Shown here: positions 10,944 through 23,042 of the stretch, piece by piece
Layout of the letters: each line of letters opens with the position of its first letter
Position numbering within the stretch: position 1 is the first letter of the stretch
Source of the DNA: Paramecium octaurelia
Lineage: Eukaryota > Ciliophora > Oligohymenophorea > Peniculida > Parameciidae
Reading direction: 5' to 3'
NCBI GenBank assembly: GCA_905182995.1
Contig: CAJJDP010000064.1
Location: 427,556 to 491,555, forward strand
Length of the DNA stretch: 64,000 nucleotides
The notes under the pieces: model-generated
What the model was told of the DNA's origin: nothing
Databases searched by the model: none
What the model saw: only the letters and a program-made list of their open reading frames with translations
Translations under genes and position numbers: made by a program

Positions 10944-13900
10944 TCACAATTTCACCCACTTAGCTAATATAAACAATAACGCATCTATCATCAATGGTTT
11001 TGAGAGGAAATCATGAAAGGGCAACTTCTTTATGGCATTCCTATTGTCGTCATCCTGAAACCCTATTAATCCTATGATTCGAGCTTCCTTCTTAAATTCA
11101 GAGTTGATGTTTTTAATTAAGTTACACTGTTCCCCTAATTCTTCATCAACATACTCTACACTAATAAATATCAATTAGTATCCCTTGCAACAAGACTTTT
11201 CAACCTCATACGCAGTTTTTAATTTCTCGTGTATTTGAGTTCTCTACACGATGTAATCAAAATTCATCCCAATGTTACCAAGTTGATGAGAGACAGCATA
11301 TAAATCGAAATCGTTTTACTCACAAATCAGAATTTTCGGGCACTACAAATATGAGATTACAATCCTTACTTAGCATTTTTGAGTGTATTTTTATTGTTTA
11401 ATTTTCTCCATCTTTTCAAAACAGTCTATTAAATCGTTTGGTTACATTATACTAGCCGAATATCTCATTGATGAGAAGATACTTGATCTTCCACCAAATG
11501 TTAAGACTGAGTCTCTTTTGTTATTGTAAGTGTAATTTATTGATTATTACATTATTACCAAAGGAGAACCATCTTCATTTGTTTTCCCAGTCTTATTGTA
11601 TAAAAATTAATCCAGTTGAACTCCTAAGTCTAAACTATTATGGGAACTCTCATTTGCGCCTTTTGATTCCTTTGAGTCCTACTCAGATACTATTGATATA
11701 TCTGATTTCGAATGAGAAATCACCTATTTAATCTTCCTGCTTTGATCCTAAGATTTTATTGTTTTAAAAGTGGGTAGAAAATCAATATCAATATCTCCTT
11801 ATGAAGTCCTTGGTACAATAAAACGAGATTAATTTTGCTATCCAAAAGATGTTGATAATTTCATTGCAGAATCTTTTCTTTGTGGTTGATTACCTAAACC
11901 TTAGGATTATGACTGCTATTTCTATTACTGTAAGGGTTATTTTTTAAATTTCTATTTTTCAAATTACCCCTAAATTGTTATGCTGGGTTTATCATACAGA
12001 CTTTATCCTGATGATTAATGTTTTTTGAATCCTTGATCAATTTAATAAGACTTTTTAAAGTTCAATTGTTGAATGCTGAGAGCAGACTATCTTTTGAAAT
12101 TTAATTGCTATGAGAAATTTGGATTTTTGTTTTAAATTTAAATTATGAAACAAATCTCTTCGTGATCAATGTTTTTCTCATAATGATATTCGAATGGAAT
12201 TGTAGAAATGCTAAGCGATAAACAAAATGCTATCAATATAGATTGACTATATTTTCGACCTGCATTTGCTAAATCTATCATAGAAGATGTCATTAAATTT
12301 TAGGATTTAAAAAATCTCACTGTTTTATCAATAGTTTTTAGCACCGATTAATTCATTTCTGATGCATTTACTTTTATCATGAGTTCAATGTGATCCTGCA
12401 TCAAAGTTGATTTGTTTGCAGACACTACAATAATTCCATTTATTGTCGCTTGAATCGAACTTACTAATAAATTCAATAGGATTTATCTCAATCTATTAGG
12501 ATCTGTTCTAAAAAAGGCAGGTACGTTATGCCGAATATTTACTTAGATCTGTAGTCCTCTAAATAATGCCTGTGATTTTATAATGTTTATTGAATCAGTA
12601 ACGAATTCCCTAATTTAAATTTATGTTATATGGATTACCTTATATGAACATCCATTTGACACAGCTCCAGTTTTCCCTTTTTTCTTATAGTGACATAGTC
12701 TAAAATATCATTGGCTGTACTAATCAATAATTTACAACCCGCAAGAGCTGGATTTAAGAACTTCTCCTGAATTTCAAATGGAACAGAATGCTATATAGAA
12801 AGTTAATAAATACTATTGTTATTTCGAGCATTGAAATTGTGCAATTCAAAGGTTACTTAATTTTCTATGATATGTCTGAGACTAATATATCACTATTTTA
12901 ATTAAACTAATTCAATTGTGTCATGAATGGTTCATCAGTAAGGTCTGATACAAATAAGATTAATTAAGGCTTGTGTCTTTATAATATTGGGGAGAGCACA
13001 ACACTGGTATATAGATTATCTAATTTTGGATTAACTTAAACATACCTTATTTTAGGTATATTTTGAGAGAGAAATCTATTAAGTTTTGACATTGACTGAA
13101 TTTAAAATGCTAAAATGGAAGCAGGTGTTCAATCAGAGTTTTGATTTTCATAGATTTATGAAAAAATTACACTTCCTTTAGTCCAATATTTCCATTTTCA
13201 TAATTTATGCTCTAAGCACAATAATAATTATTCAAATACTTACTCAAGAGTTTGCATGAATTTGATAAAATTGCCTATGTCTTTACTTCTGTGGAATTTA
13301 GGTAAAACCGTTAAATTGTCTTCAAAAGCAATTCCAAAATCAAACATCTCTGTATTCAGAAACTCGTCACTTAACTGATCATCCTTTAATACTAGATGAG
13401 ACATGTAAGGGTTTATTGACTTAACTGCACTTTATAAGTTGTCTATAACAAATATTCCTATTTATATATTATTCAACACATTTTCATAAAACTAGTCCAA
13501 GCTCTACCTCTCGGTGTCCAATCTGTTATCTTCAGATATAATGACTCCGTTTTCTTTAAATTGTTATGTATATCTATTTTTGATCTCGTAATCTTGTTGA
13601 TTCAGGTAAGTAGAAATTCGCCATTGTTAATTTGGTTGAGATTGTCTGTTGCTTTATATGGGAAGGTAATTGTTGGACTATTGACCCAACATTACAAGTT
13701 GATTGTTCAATTTCTTCTTCTGTTGTGGCAATTACAACAAATATATTTAAAATGCTATGTGTATTAATACTATCCTAATTGAAGAAAGAATATCGATTTT
13801 ATGTTAGAATATCTAGATTCTATTCTTTTATGATAAATTTATACCGAAAAAGAGAGTAAAATAACGAAAATAATAGAGAAATTGTTTAGCATATTTGAGA

Positions 13901-14325
13901 TTCTTGCAATAACACCAAACCTAGCATAAGGGTTTAGATTTCAGCTGTATAACTGGCATAGGGTTTATTCAATTCATAAAATAAATAATAGTCAGTTTCA
14001 GTCCAGCAAATAGAAAGTAAAATAAAATATGTAAAAGTAGCAACATTTAGTAATCCATTTCTTAGTTTTCTTAAAAACTTAAAAATCAACCAAAATAAAA
14101 CCAATAACCCTGCTTGAATCTATGCATATAATTCATTTATACAATAATTCTCACTATCAACATTATTCTTGCATTATCCACCTTTTAAGTGCTTGCATCA
14201 ATAATTGAGATAATAATATCAAAGAGTTAGTAAATGGATATAATATTTATGACCTGAGCGTGCTGTTAAATGTTCGTATAAGGCTATGAGTATATGTAAA
14301 AATAACCCTTAAGATTATTTATCAT
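10944..14325 (-). CDS. membrane pseudo-hybrid histidine kinase, copy B
   Basis: Tandem paralogue of copy A with the same order of parts. Start ATG 14325-14323 (MINNLKGYF), stop 10946-10944; an early 23-base intron is seen near 14124-14146. Membrane helices come first (LLVLFWLIFKFL, FTYFILLSICW). Then FELHNFNARNNN in the H-box position, PALAGCKLLISTANDILDYV, and RTDPNRLRQILLNLLVSSI, where the N-box Asn pair is lost. The C-terminal receiver reads PKILICEQNDFDLYA, LIFISVEY with Ser where the phospho-acceptor Asp should be, and a retained Lys in FLSKPLMI. The ATP-lid position reads LMIKVNASEMNQ rather than DxGxG. The internal intron set is incomplete. Function is unknown; sensing or scaffolding is inferred. 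Confidence 0.7.
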
Positions 14326-14504
14326 AAGATTAAGAGATTTATAAATTAATATAACAGATGTGAAATATAACATCAGAAAAAAATAATAATACTATAGGCA
14401 TTCATGTATTTTTAATTCAATATTTTTGAGAATACAGAAAGTCGTGTTAAATTATATTTAATTAAAAGAGCCCTTTTTAAGTATTACATATGTTGTAAAA
14501 TACT

Positions 14505-14877
14505 ATGTCGAACTATAAGAATAACTTATAGGAAGATTATTGAAATGAATTTTCAAGTTTAAAAAGTGAAGGTCAATCAGAAAATTTTAGATGGTATTTC
14601 TTAAGTTATTATATCATTGCAGCCTATTCAAAAGTAATTATTTTAACCATTGAAGATGAGTATAATAAGAAGTATAGACATTTGTAGTATCTTCATTTAC
14701 TTTTATAAATTATAGTATAATTCAGTACATACAGAAATATTAAATAAAATGGATGTAATTTGTACACTAAACAAATTTAACTTTGACTAATAAATAACAA
14801 AAGTAATTAACAAAAATCGAAGTTGGATTTTGATAGAAAAATGCGTCATAAATAATTAATTAGAACTTTAACAGTGA
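14505..14877 (+). pseudogene. possible broken gene with one in-frame TGA
   Basis: From ATG 14505 the frame reads MSNYKNNLQEDY, then TGA at 14541-14543, then the protein-like NEFSSLKSEGQSENFRWYF and a hydrophobic stretch. No GT..AG segment removes the TGA. A 22-base intron near 14633 would continue the frame to TGA 14875-14877. It may be a recent pseudogene, a sequencing error or a chance frame. Confidence 0.35.
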
Positions 14878-14948
14878 TATTGTGACTAAGTTTTTATGTG
14901 AATATCTGGACATTTATATTTGATCAATATTTTAATTATTTTGTCATC

Positions 14949-15898
14949 ATGGATACTCAATTTTTTACAAGCAGCACAAGGTACGATTTGAATTTTATAG
15001 AATTAGTATGAGTTCATCATCTTCCTCAAGTTCGAGGAAGGGATCTCAAGAATGTTTTAGTGATTTCGGAATTGAAAAAAAATCTAGGAAAAGTAAAAAG
15101 AGTGCAAATCGAAGTTGTTCCTTTGGTTTAGGCTCAGTGACTGAAGTGTCTGAAGATATTGAAGATTATTTAGTATGACATGTTTTAATTTGATTATAGA
15201 TGAGTCGTTTGCCACACATCTAGATGCCAAATGATAATAATGAATTTAGAGAACGCATTCCACCAAGATTAAAAAGGACTGAAAAATATTAAAAAAGAAG
15301 GGCTTCCTTGAGTCCTCATGGAACAAATGGATTAGCGAAGGTAGAAGAGGTGATCGGAGAAGATGATGAATTAAAAAACAAATGCATTTTTAAACTTGGT
15401 TTAATGTTAGACAAAGATGAATTCAATGATAAAAGAGGAAGATTCTTATAGTCTAAAGATAGAATTAATGTTGAAAAAGCAACGACTTCAAATTTAACTA
15501 TTTTAGAAGATGCTTAAGAAAATGTCAAAGAATTGCAACAACACGTCATGAGTCCCACTTATAAACTAAAGGTTGATGAAGTTGATTTCGAATAAGAAAA
15601 AAAACAATGGCAACCTTAAGAAATCATAGAAGTTATCGAAGAGGAAAAGCCAGATAATGTAGTCAATATTAAAGAAAAAGAGATGTTTTAAAAAAGTATA
15701 CACATTATAAATATAGTAGTAAAAAAGATTTTACATGAGGAAAGAGATTTCTTAAAAAGAATCTTAAAAGGGGAATTAATTCACTAAGAAGATATTATAA
15801 AAAAATAATAATTCCAATCGGAAGTAGGTGAAACTAATTGGAATTAATTAATTTAAGAAGCAGAGGAATAAGTCAACAGTGACGAAGATTAATAATGA
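14949..15898 (+). CDS. hypothetical charged protein, 300 aa
   Basis: ATG 14949-14951 to TGA 15896-15898 with introns 14981-15000 (20 bases) and 15173-15199 (27, containing an in-frame TGA). Spliced length is 903. The N-terminus is a Ser run (eight consecutive Ser after MDTQFFTSSTRISM). The rest is highly charged, with Lys/Glu-rich predicted coiled-coil segments towards the end. No domain is recognised. The first exon is only 32 bases, so the start could instead be the internal ATG at 15008. Confidence 0.65.
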
Positions 15899-16504
15899 TT
15901 TGTTAATTAGTTATATATTTCTAATAGAGTAATAATTTTATATCACTCGAATTTGTACATTCTAATCTGGAAAATTAATTGAGCTTGAATGAAATTATTC
16001 AAGTATAATTAGCAAAATTTATAAATAAGCAAATTTTTCCAATATAAATTTACTGATGATATATCTAAATCCCAAAAGCATACTTCTAACAAATTATTTT
16101 ACAAACTTGTAAGCAGACATTTCAATTAAACTTTACGATTTCGGTTCATCTTGTTAATCTGGTCCTGCACTACATATATATCTTCATCTATTCATATTAT
16201 TTAGATCGGTATTAATGAATTTTATATCTAGATCAGTATCAGTTCAAAGATATGTCAATTATAAAAGGCAAATTTATTTTAATATTTGCTCAAAAAGGAT
16301 TTGGCTACATATATTTTAATGTGATTTGAGAAATCTATTTATCTTAATTAAAAAGTTCTCTAAATTTTCAATCGAAGAATATCTTTATAATAATATTTTA
16401 TATATTCTAATAAAGAGATCAAATTTCCAAGATGATTATAATAAAAACTAATAGGATATGAATATATAATTTATAATAGAATTATTATAAAGAAAAAAAA
16501 AGGA
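15899..16504. other. intergenic, nothing recognised
   Basis: About 600 AT-rich bases between convergent gene ends, with no supported feature. Confidence 0.6.
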
Positions 16505-17531
16505 TCAATATCTCTTTGGTTGTAACTCTATAAAACTTTATGATATTGGAATTGCAATATCATACTCAATGTCATAATAATTATGTGTCATTCTTGGCCT
16601 CACAAAAATGCTAGATTGCTATTAAATATGTTAAGGAAGACTAATATTATAATTATGATATTTCTACTTCTCAAAGATATCTTATGAATGATGTGATTAT
16701 ATTAAAGCATCTTCTTCTCCATGAATCAAAGCAATGGGACATTTAATATCTTGAGCTCTCTCTAAATTTGGGAAAATATTAGGTAAACAACATAAAAGGC
16801 TTAAAATGCAACCGCATCCATAACAAAAATCATTTAATATGTATCTAATTGATTTATAAGCAGACATAGTTATTAATCCTTTAATATTTCTTTGACTTGC
16901 TAAATAAAATGATGGTCCTGTGCCAATCGATCTTAATAGAAATGAGAAATACCTTCCAAAAATGTAGATTTAATCATCATTTAATCTGAACTAATTCTTA
17001 ATTTCATCATATAAAACTAATGAATCTTATTCCACTAAATTTGAAGTTGGTTAAATATTCCGATATATTCCATAACCAGGATATTCAATAACAAATATAT
17101 TTGCACTTATCATTTTGGATAATTATTCCATAAATTCTACAGCTGAATACCTACACCTCTTATTTATAAACTTACATGTCTTCTGCATTACCATGAAAAT
17201 ATATTATATATAAATTGGTTTTCCAATATCTGTTTTTGATATAGACATAGGGAATGTTTCTGACTTTTTCAGAATTTCCTGAATAAACATTTGGCTTCCT
17301 ATGCACTATGTTTATTTTAGTTTTACCCATATTAACATCATTATCGTAAATACTTGCATAATACAGGTTGGCCTAAAAATTTATTTCTTGATACATAGGA
17401 GTAGGAGCAGGAAATATGATATCGTTTATCTTTCCAAAACAATAAAGGATAAATAAAACAAATAAGTAGATCCCAATAAGGATAGTTGACAAAACAATAA
17501 GTGTGATATGAGAAGAGTCCTAATCTCCCAT
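16505..17531 (-). CDS. ABHD17/ABHD13-like alpha/beta hydrolase, 326 aa
   Basis: Start ATG 17531-17529, stop 16507-16505, introns 17151-17175 (25) and 16932-16952 (21, ending AAG); exon sum 981. An N-terminal membrane helix (LIVLSTILIGIYLFVLF) is followed by FPAPTP, then the fold signatures YFHGNAEDM (oxyanion loop), FVIEYPGYG, the nucleophile elbow FGRSIGTGP with the catalytic Ser, and HGEEDALI with the acid. A late THNYYD could supply the His. ABHD17 proteins are serine hydrolases, some acting as depalmitoylases; substrate here is unknown. The intron inside the elbow hides the GRSIG motif from simple ORF searches. Confidence 0.85.
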
Positions 17532-17746
17532 TTATTAGATAATTAAATAATTTAATATAATAAATAGTAGTAAGTAAATAAATAAAAGAAAATAGATGAT
17601 CTATTGGTGTTGTAAAAGATAAATAAATCATGTTATTTTGATATTCTAGTTAAATTTGATTTGATAATCAGATTGCAACTAATCAAATTAATCATATAAA
17701 GAAATAAAATAAATTAATTATTTTCATTAAGCTTTCCTAAAACAAG

Positions 17747-18208
17747 TCAAAATTCAAAAGATCTTATAAGTGCCTTATTTTTTTGTGTTGAGGGTCTCTG
17801 TCCTGTTAAATTATAGAAATATTGCTTAGTTTAGCTCCAATCCCTATCATATTATTATTTTGAGTATTATGACTTTTTTGTAGTGATGTTCCTAAACAAT
17901 ATCAAATTATCCTTTCGAATCTACTCTAATTCATTCCTTTTCCTTGAATTTAAGCTGCTTATCCTTTTTGGCTTATCAAAATTGATGCTTTTATTATTCA
18001 TAATATTAGTAATCTTCTGAAACAGTAATCTATTATCCTTCTCTATTTGAGTGTACCTTTCTTCCAAAATATAGACTTTCTTCATGTTTGGTATCCTTTC
18101 AACAGTTCTAGGAATAGTAATATATGGTCCGATTTACTAAAGTCTACTATATCCATCAAGCATTTCCTTTTCTTACATAACTCTTATATGAGGTTTAGGT
18201 CTGTGCAT
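17747..18208 (-). CDS. CFAP97/Hemingway-domain protein, 153 aa
   Basis: Start taken at ATG 18208-18206 (MHRPKPHIRVMQ); an upstream in-frame ATG at 18286 would overlap the neighbour's stop. No intron; stop 17749-17747. The core matches the KIAA1430/Hemingway pattern: RYTQIEKDNRLLFQKITNIM, then RKRNELEQIRKDNLILFRNI, ending in QQYDRDWSQTKQYFYNLTG. Members are small ciliary or axonemal proteins in several eukaryotes. Two similar helical EKDNRLLF / RKDNLILF units are visible. It lies 74 bases downstream of the 18283-19605 gene on the same strand. Confidence 0.78.
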
Positions 18209-18282
18209 AGACTATGAAAATACGATAGGAGTTATTGTTTATTTATATAATTTTATAAATATGAATAGCTTTACTATTATAC

Positions 18283-19605
18283 TCATTTTTTTTTTAATAA
18301 TGCAACTTCTAATTCCTCTGTCAATAATTGTTATTCTTAAAATGAATCATAGAGTTTTGACTTAATGACTGGATGGAACTTTTTATAATTTTTGATGATG
18401 AAATTGATAAAGAATTGTTGAACTTGTTTGGGAAATTGGGGGAAGATCTAAAATCACATTGATTCATATTCTTACTTTCTAACAATCGAAAATCAACATT
18501 TAGACTGATGTAATATTAACACTCTAAATGATTCCAACAATATCCCTGAAAAAGAGTTTAAAAATGGAGGAAGATGGGTATCTGATCTTAGCAAAGCTTG
18601 AAAACATTTGCAACTTCATTAGGCTGTTGAATTGGTCATATCTCTAAATGAATTACTATTCAAAAAGTTTAAAAATCTCTTGTGTTCCATGTCCAAATTG
18701 CTTATACAACATAAACAAATTTGTAATATTTTAAGCCTCGGTTGTAGGGATGTTCTTTATAGCTTGTTCTTCCAATAGTTTCCAAAATTCAGGTGATCCA
18801 TTACCAAATAAAGCTATTCCCGTACCAACTCTAAATTTAGAATACTAGGTATTTACCTGATTAAATCTTAAAATTCCATCTCTGTCACTAAGCTTTGTTT
18901 TTCTAATAAATCGAAGATATCCTTCCTTTGAATCCTAGCCAGTATCAAACCAAAGGCAAAATGCTTCAGATCATTTGACCTGAATTAATCTATGTTTTAT
19001 TTGAAATTCAAAAGCAGAGACTTTTCTACTTCCTTGTTGGTGGATTTAGTGTGCTATGAAACTTGTCCATAGATGAAGATGGTCAATCCAATTTGTGATG
19101 CAGTTAAATCAGGTGCCTGTGAAACTGCGGCTACAAAATTGAATGATTATTAATAAAATTCTTTTGAGTACTTTCCTGAGACCAATACGGATAAGATGTC
19201 TAGGGTTTCTGTTAAGGAGGCTTATCTAATTGATTATATTGTTTATATTACTATTCTAAGTACAATTGGGTTGTTCTATCAAATACTTTTTGTGCATAAT
19301 TTTCATCATTTATTTACTAAGCAAAGGTGATGGATACCAATTCTCTAATTTCTGGATTTTCAAATTAAGGCAAATATGGCTTTAATTGCTAAAGTAAGCT
19401 TGATATCTCTTTCATATTAAATCAATCATTTACATTTATGATCTTATTATTTTTCTTTATGTAATTGGTTAAGTTAATTTAAAATTTCCCTATAGTCGTT
19501 TGTTTAAGTGGTTTGAGAAAACTAATAACTTGGAATTCTCATCTAGTGAATGAATTTCTAGGATGTGCCCATAGTGAAAAAAAATCTAAGGTATTACCTT
19601 CTCAT
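18283..19605 (-). CDS. probable mitochondrial helical-repeat protein, 405 aa
   Basis: Start ATG 19605-19603, stop 18285-18283, introns 19409-19433, 19226-19251, 18831-18856 and 18448-18475; exon sum 1,218. The N-terminus MRRQYLRFFFTMG is Arg-rich, lacks acidic residues and looks like a mitochondrial presequence. The body is a chain of helical units, for example LDILSVLVSGKYSKEFYQQ and VGTGIALFGNGSPEFWKLLE. This resembles FASTK/RAP or PPR-like RNA-binding arrays found in mitochondria, but no signature was firmly matched. An RNA-related organellar role is inference only. Confidence 0.7.
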
Positions 19606-19626
19606 ATTAAATTTATTAGAAAATAA

Positions 19627-21278
19627 ATGAATTAATTATAATTATCATAAGCATAGTCACCAAGAGAAAGTAATTTCGATTATGATGAATAACCTCAAAC
19701 ACAATCTATTTAATTAATTGAGAATAGAGCAGCACTTTCAATTATCACTAATGTAATCAAACTCATATAAAGAATTTAGATATAAATTTTAGTTGCTATA
19801 TTTTAAATATTGTTAATACTTTTTAATTCGTATATCGCCTTTGATTTAAGCTATAAGATCTCCCTTCTATATGTGACAATTTTGCATTTCCTGTAAATCA
19901 TTAGGATCGGAGTTAATAATAACAAGTAAAATTTAACAAATTCAATTGCTTAGAAGAATATAAAATAATCAATAATGTTGCATTTCGGTATTTTGGGGAG
20001 TTCTGTCCATTTCCTATTATGTACTTTATACTATTAGCTTTTAAGGGATGCTTGATTTATTTCTTAGAGAATGACGATTTTCCAATTCAGTACCCAATAT
20101 TGATGTATTTGATTTTCACTCTTACTTGGTTTGTTCTGACACTAAACAACTATTTAAAAAATAAAAATGATAAAAACTTTATATTAATAGTAATATATGC
20201 AGATTTACCTTTTAGTTGTAAGTTTTATTCAGATTTTTTTTCGTTCTCCAATTGATGATGATTAATCTGAAATAAATTTAATGGATAGATTGGGATTGGA
20301 TATATGTATTTACAATACTTTGGATGTTCTTGTCAATTATTTGCATATTTCAGCTCATTTTTTTGTTTGATTTCATCTGCAAAGCAGCATCCTTCTTGCA
20401 AGAAAGAGATCCAATCAACAGAGAAGCATTTAATCAGTAGAGTATGCATATTGAGTAGGTTTAGTTATAGGATCATTATGGATTAATTTACTAATCTTAT
20501 GCGTATCTGGACTTCCAACTTTTAGTATGGTGTGCTATACAATTAAATTGTAGACTGGAAAAAATAGTTACAATACTCTTTCAATTACATTATCAGTCAT
20601 ATATTCCCTAGTATTCATTGTCTTTACATTGTACTATCGAATCTCTTTGAGGTTTAAATTCAATACTTATTAAAGTCAATTCGTATCTCAAATCCAACAA
20701 TCCAGAGTGGTAGAAAATAACGTTGAAAACAATGCTGACAATCAATAAAGATATCAATTAAATTCTCCAAGTTCTAAACATAGAAATCATTTAATCAAAA
20801 GTAAAGAATAGATTCTAACTCATCTCCCCTAATATTTGGTATTTAATTTATGTGTAAGGCCAGATTAGATTATCACAAACTTACTTTATGCCAGCTAACG
20901 ATAAAGATAAAGATAATGCCTCATAATAAAAGCAACCCTAAAAATTCTAATTTGAATAATAGCATTTCAAAAGGAACAAAACAGATCAAGACTAACCAAA
21001 ATTTAGTAATCGCAATTCTCTTACTGAAATTAATTCGGACAAAGATACATAATGCTTTAATTGTTATTAAAATGAAAGCTGTGCAGTTTATATGCCATGT
21101 GGACATGGTGGATTATGTGTGAAATGTGCCACAGAATGGTTTAACGAGAAATAAGAATGTTTAATTTGCAGAAAAGTAATCATTTCCTATAAGTTTTATT
21201 TAGCCTGTTGAATCTGTTATACAAATTTCTTAGTCTGAACAAAATAAAGTATAGGTGATAGATGTTTTAGCATTCTGA
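19627..21278 (+). CDS. polytopic membrane RING-finger protein (E3 ligase-like), about 510 aa
   Basis: Start ATG 19627-19629 (MNQLQLSQAQSPRES). Introns at 20190-20215, 20442-20464, 20839-20863 and 21176-21203 are clear. A junction near 20021-20037 needs a 17-base intron and is uncertain. Four to six membrane helices (IFQILLILFNSYIAF, ILMYLIFTLTWFVLTL, FTILWMFLSIICIF, VIYSLVFIVFTLYY) are followed by a soluble linker. The C-terminal C3HC4 RING reads CFNCYQ, MPCGHGGLCVKCATEW and CLICRKPVES, carrying all metal ligands. Membrane RING proteins of this layout are usually ubiquitin ligases; the target is unknown. Its start is only 21 bases from the divergent 18283-19605 gene. Confidence 0.8.
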
Positions 21279-21329
21279 AAATTCTTTTATTATTTTTATC
21301 GATAATTCAATTATTAATATCTTTTTATT

Positions 21330-21819
21330 ATGAAATCAAAAATATTGAACACTGGCTCTATTCCAGAAAAAAGGCCAACCGTTTATTTAAATGACGGACA
21401 AGGAAGAGACACCTATATTTCTTATAACAATGGAGGAAATTTTGCTTAAGAGTTCAGATTCTTAGTATCGCCTTAATAGCCCACTTCTTTAAGATTAAAA
21501 TACAATTGCAGCATACAATAATAGTCTTCCACGCCAAGGATTAATTATTAAGGTGATGGAACAGGTAGAGATACTTATATTTTGTAAAATTTTATGTCTG
21601 AAACTAAATAGATAGAATATCAAAGATAAATGCAGCTCTGGATAATTAAATTATAAATCCATGCTCAGAAGTGAGACTAATTTTGGTTCATTTCAAAAGA
21701 ATAGATATTAATTGCCACCAATTGCAAAATAAAAATTGAACAGGATCTATTAATTATAGAAAGTCCAATCGAGTAGGTTATCGATGCCAAAAAATAAACT
21801 ATTATTTAATGAAGAGTGA
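21330..21819 (+). CDS. GRDTYI-repeat protein (axonemal type), 153 aa
   Basis: ATG 21330-21332 to TGA 21817-21819 with a 28-base intron at 21584-21611; exon sum 462. Two copies of one motif are visible: NDGQGRDTYISYNNGG near residue 20 and GDGTGRDTYIL near residue 75. The DGxGRDTYI motif recurs in small flagellar or microtubule-inner proteins of protists. The rest is basic and Gln/Ser-rich (LPPIAKQKLNRIYQLQK). An axonemal role is inferred from the motif and from ciliary neighbours such as TMEM231. Confidence 0.7.
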
Positions 21820-22072
21820 TTCTCTCAATATTTTTACAGATATAAATTTATTAAGTGAATTCATAAGCATTCAAATAATTTATTTTTGTCTACATAAATC
21901 CCTTTTCATATTTAAAAATAAGTAAAATCTCAAACAACATTCTTGTTTTATATCTTTCAAAAATTAGATAAGTATTCTTTACTACTGCATTACCTCAATT
22001 TTTTTCCTCATTTATTTTCATTTTAATGCGAAATTTATATTAATATTATAATTAATAACACAATTCAAATTA

Positions 22073-23004
22073 ATGGCATACATAGTGAGGACATTTATCT
22101 ACAGATATTTTAAAAATTATCTTTGTTCAATTACTGGATTATTTTTTATATTCCTCTATGTTTTTGCCTTAGTTTTTCCATTTTTATTCGCAGTCAGCAC
22201 AGGAGGTAATCATATTTAATATGAAAGAATTTTGGCAGAAAGTTAAAATAGCGTCTGAGTAAACTTACATATCATTGAATGGTAATTATAGTATTTAATG
22301 CCATTCTGGGTTTTTAAATGAAACATCTTCAAATATCATTAGTGTTACAGATTAAGATTACATAGATTTTTAATATATGAATGAAGATCAAAATTTAGAT
22401 GGCAAGACTGATTTTATCTCATTTTAAATTAATTTCATGCCTTCTTTCATTGCTGAACAGTGCACCTTAATTTTATTTTCAAATGTTGGAATCAGAGTAA
22501 TATAATCAAAATAAGTAGAATACTTTGAAGCTGTAGATGATTACACCTTTAGTGTTTTCTTTTAATGAAGATTTTGAGAATTATGCCATCCATCTATTTG
22601 GTCAGCTCTAATTTTAGCAAAAGCAAACTTTGCCTCAATTAACTTCGACTAAATTAACCTACTATAATGAAGAAACAACTTATGAATATCCTTTAAATTT
22701 ATTTGACTTTAAAGTATAATAGCTCTCTTAAAATGAAACAGTCATACCTATATTTGAATCATTTAAATAGAGAAAACCTGCATCCAAATAAGTTTAAATA
22801 TAGGGTCAATTGAAAATTTAGACTTTTTAGCAGTTATATTATAAACCAACAGTACTATAGAGTTTCAGAGAGGTCTGGATTCAATATATTTATATAGCAA
22901 TACCGACATTTTATTTAATCTAAAAATTAGGATCATTTGCTCTTTAAAAGAAGATATTTTTTGCACATTAATAAGTTTATAATGATTAATATAATACGAT
23001 ATGA
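22073..23004 (+). CDS. TMEM231: TMEM231, transition-zone protein
   Basis: ATG 22073-22075 to TGA 23002-23004, introns 22206-22227 (22) and 22497-22518 (22); 295 aa against about 316 in human. Two membrane helices bracket a large luminal domain: LFFIFLYVFALVFPFLFAV near residue 22, and IYIAIPTFYLIQKLG near the C-terminus. Family landmarks are NLDGKTDFISFQINF, FGQLQFQQKQTLP and REVWIQYIYI, which align with human NQDGKTDMLHF, LRLQQKQPL and KFAWVQY. TMEM231 is part of the MKS/B9 complex gating the ciliary transition zone. It converges with the 23043 gene. Confidence 0.92.
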
Positions 23005-23042
23005 CAATATTTAACTAAATAATATCTTAAAATTTTTGATTT

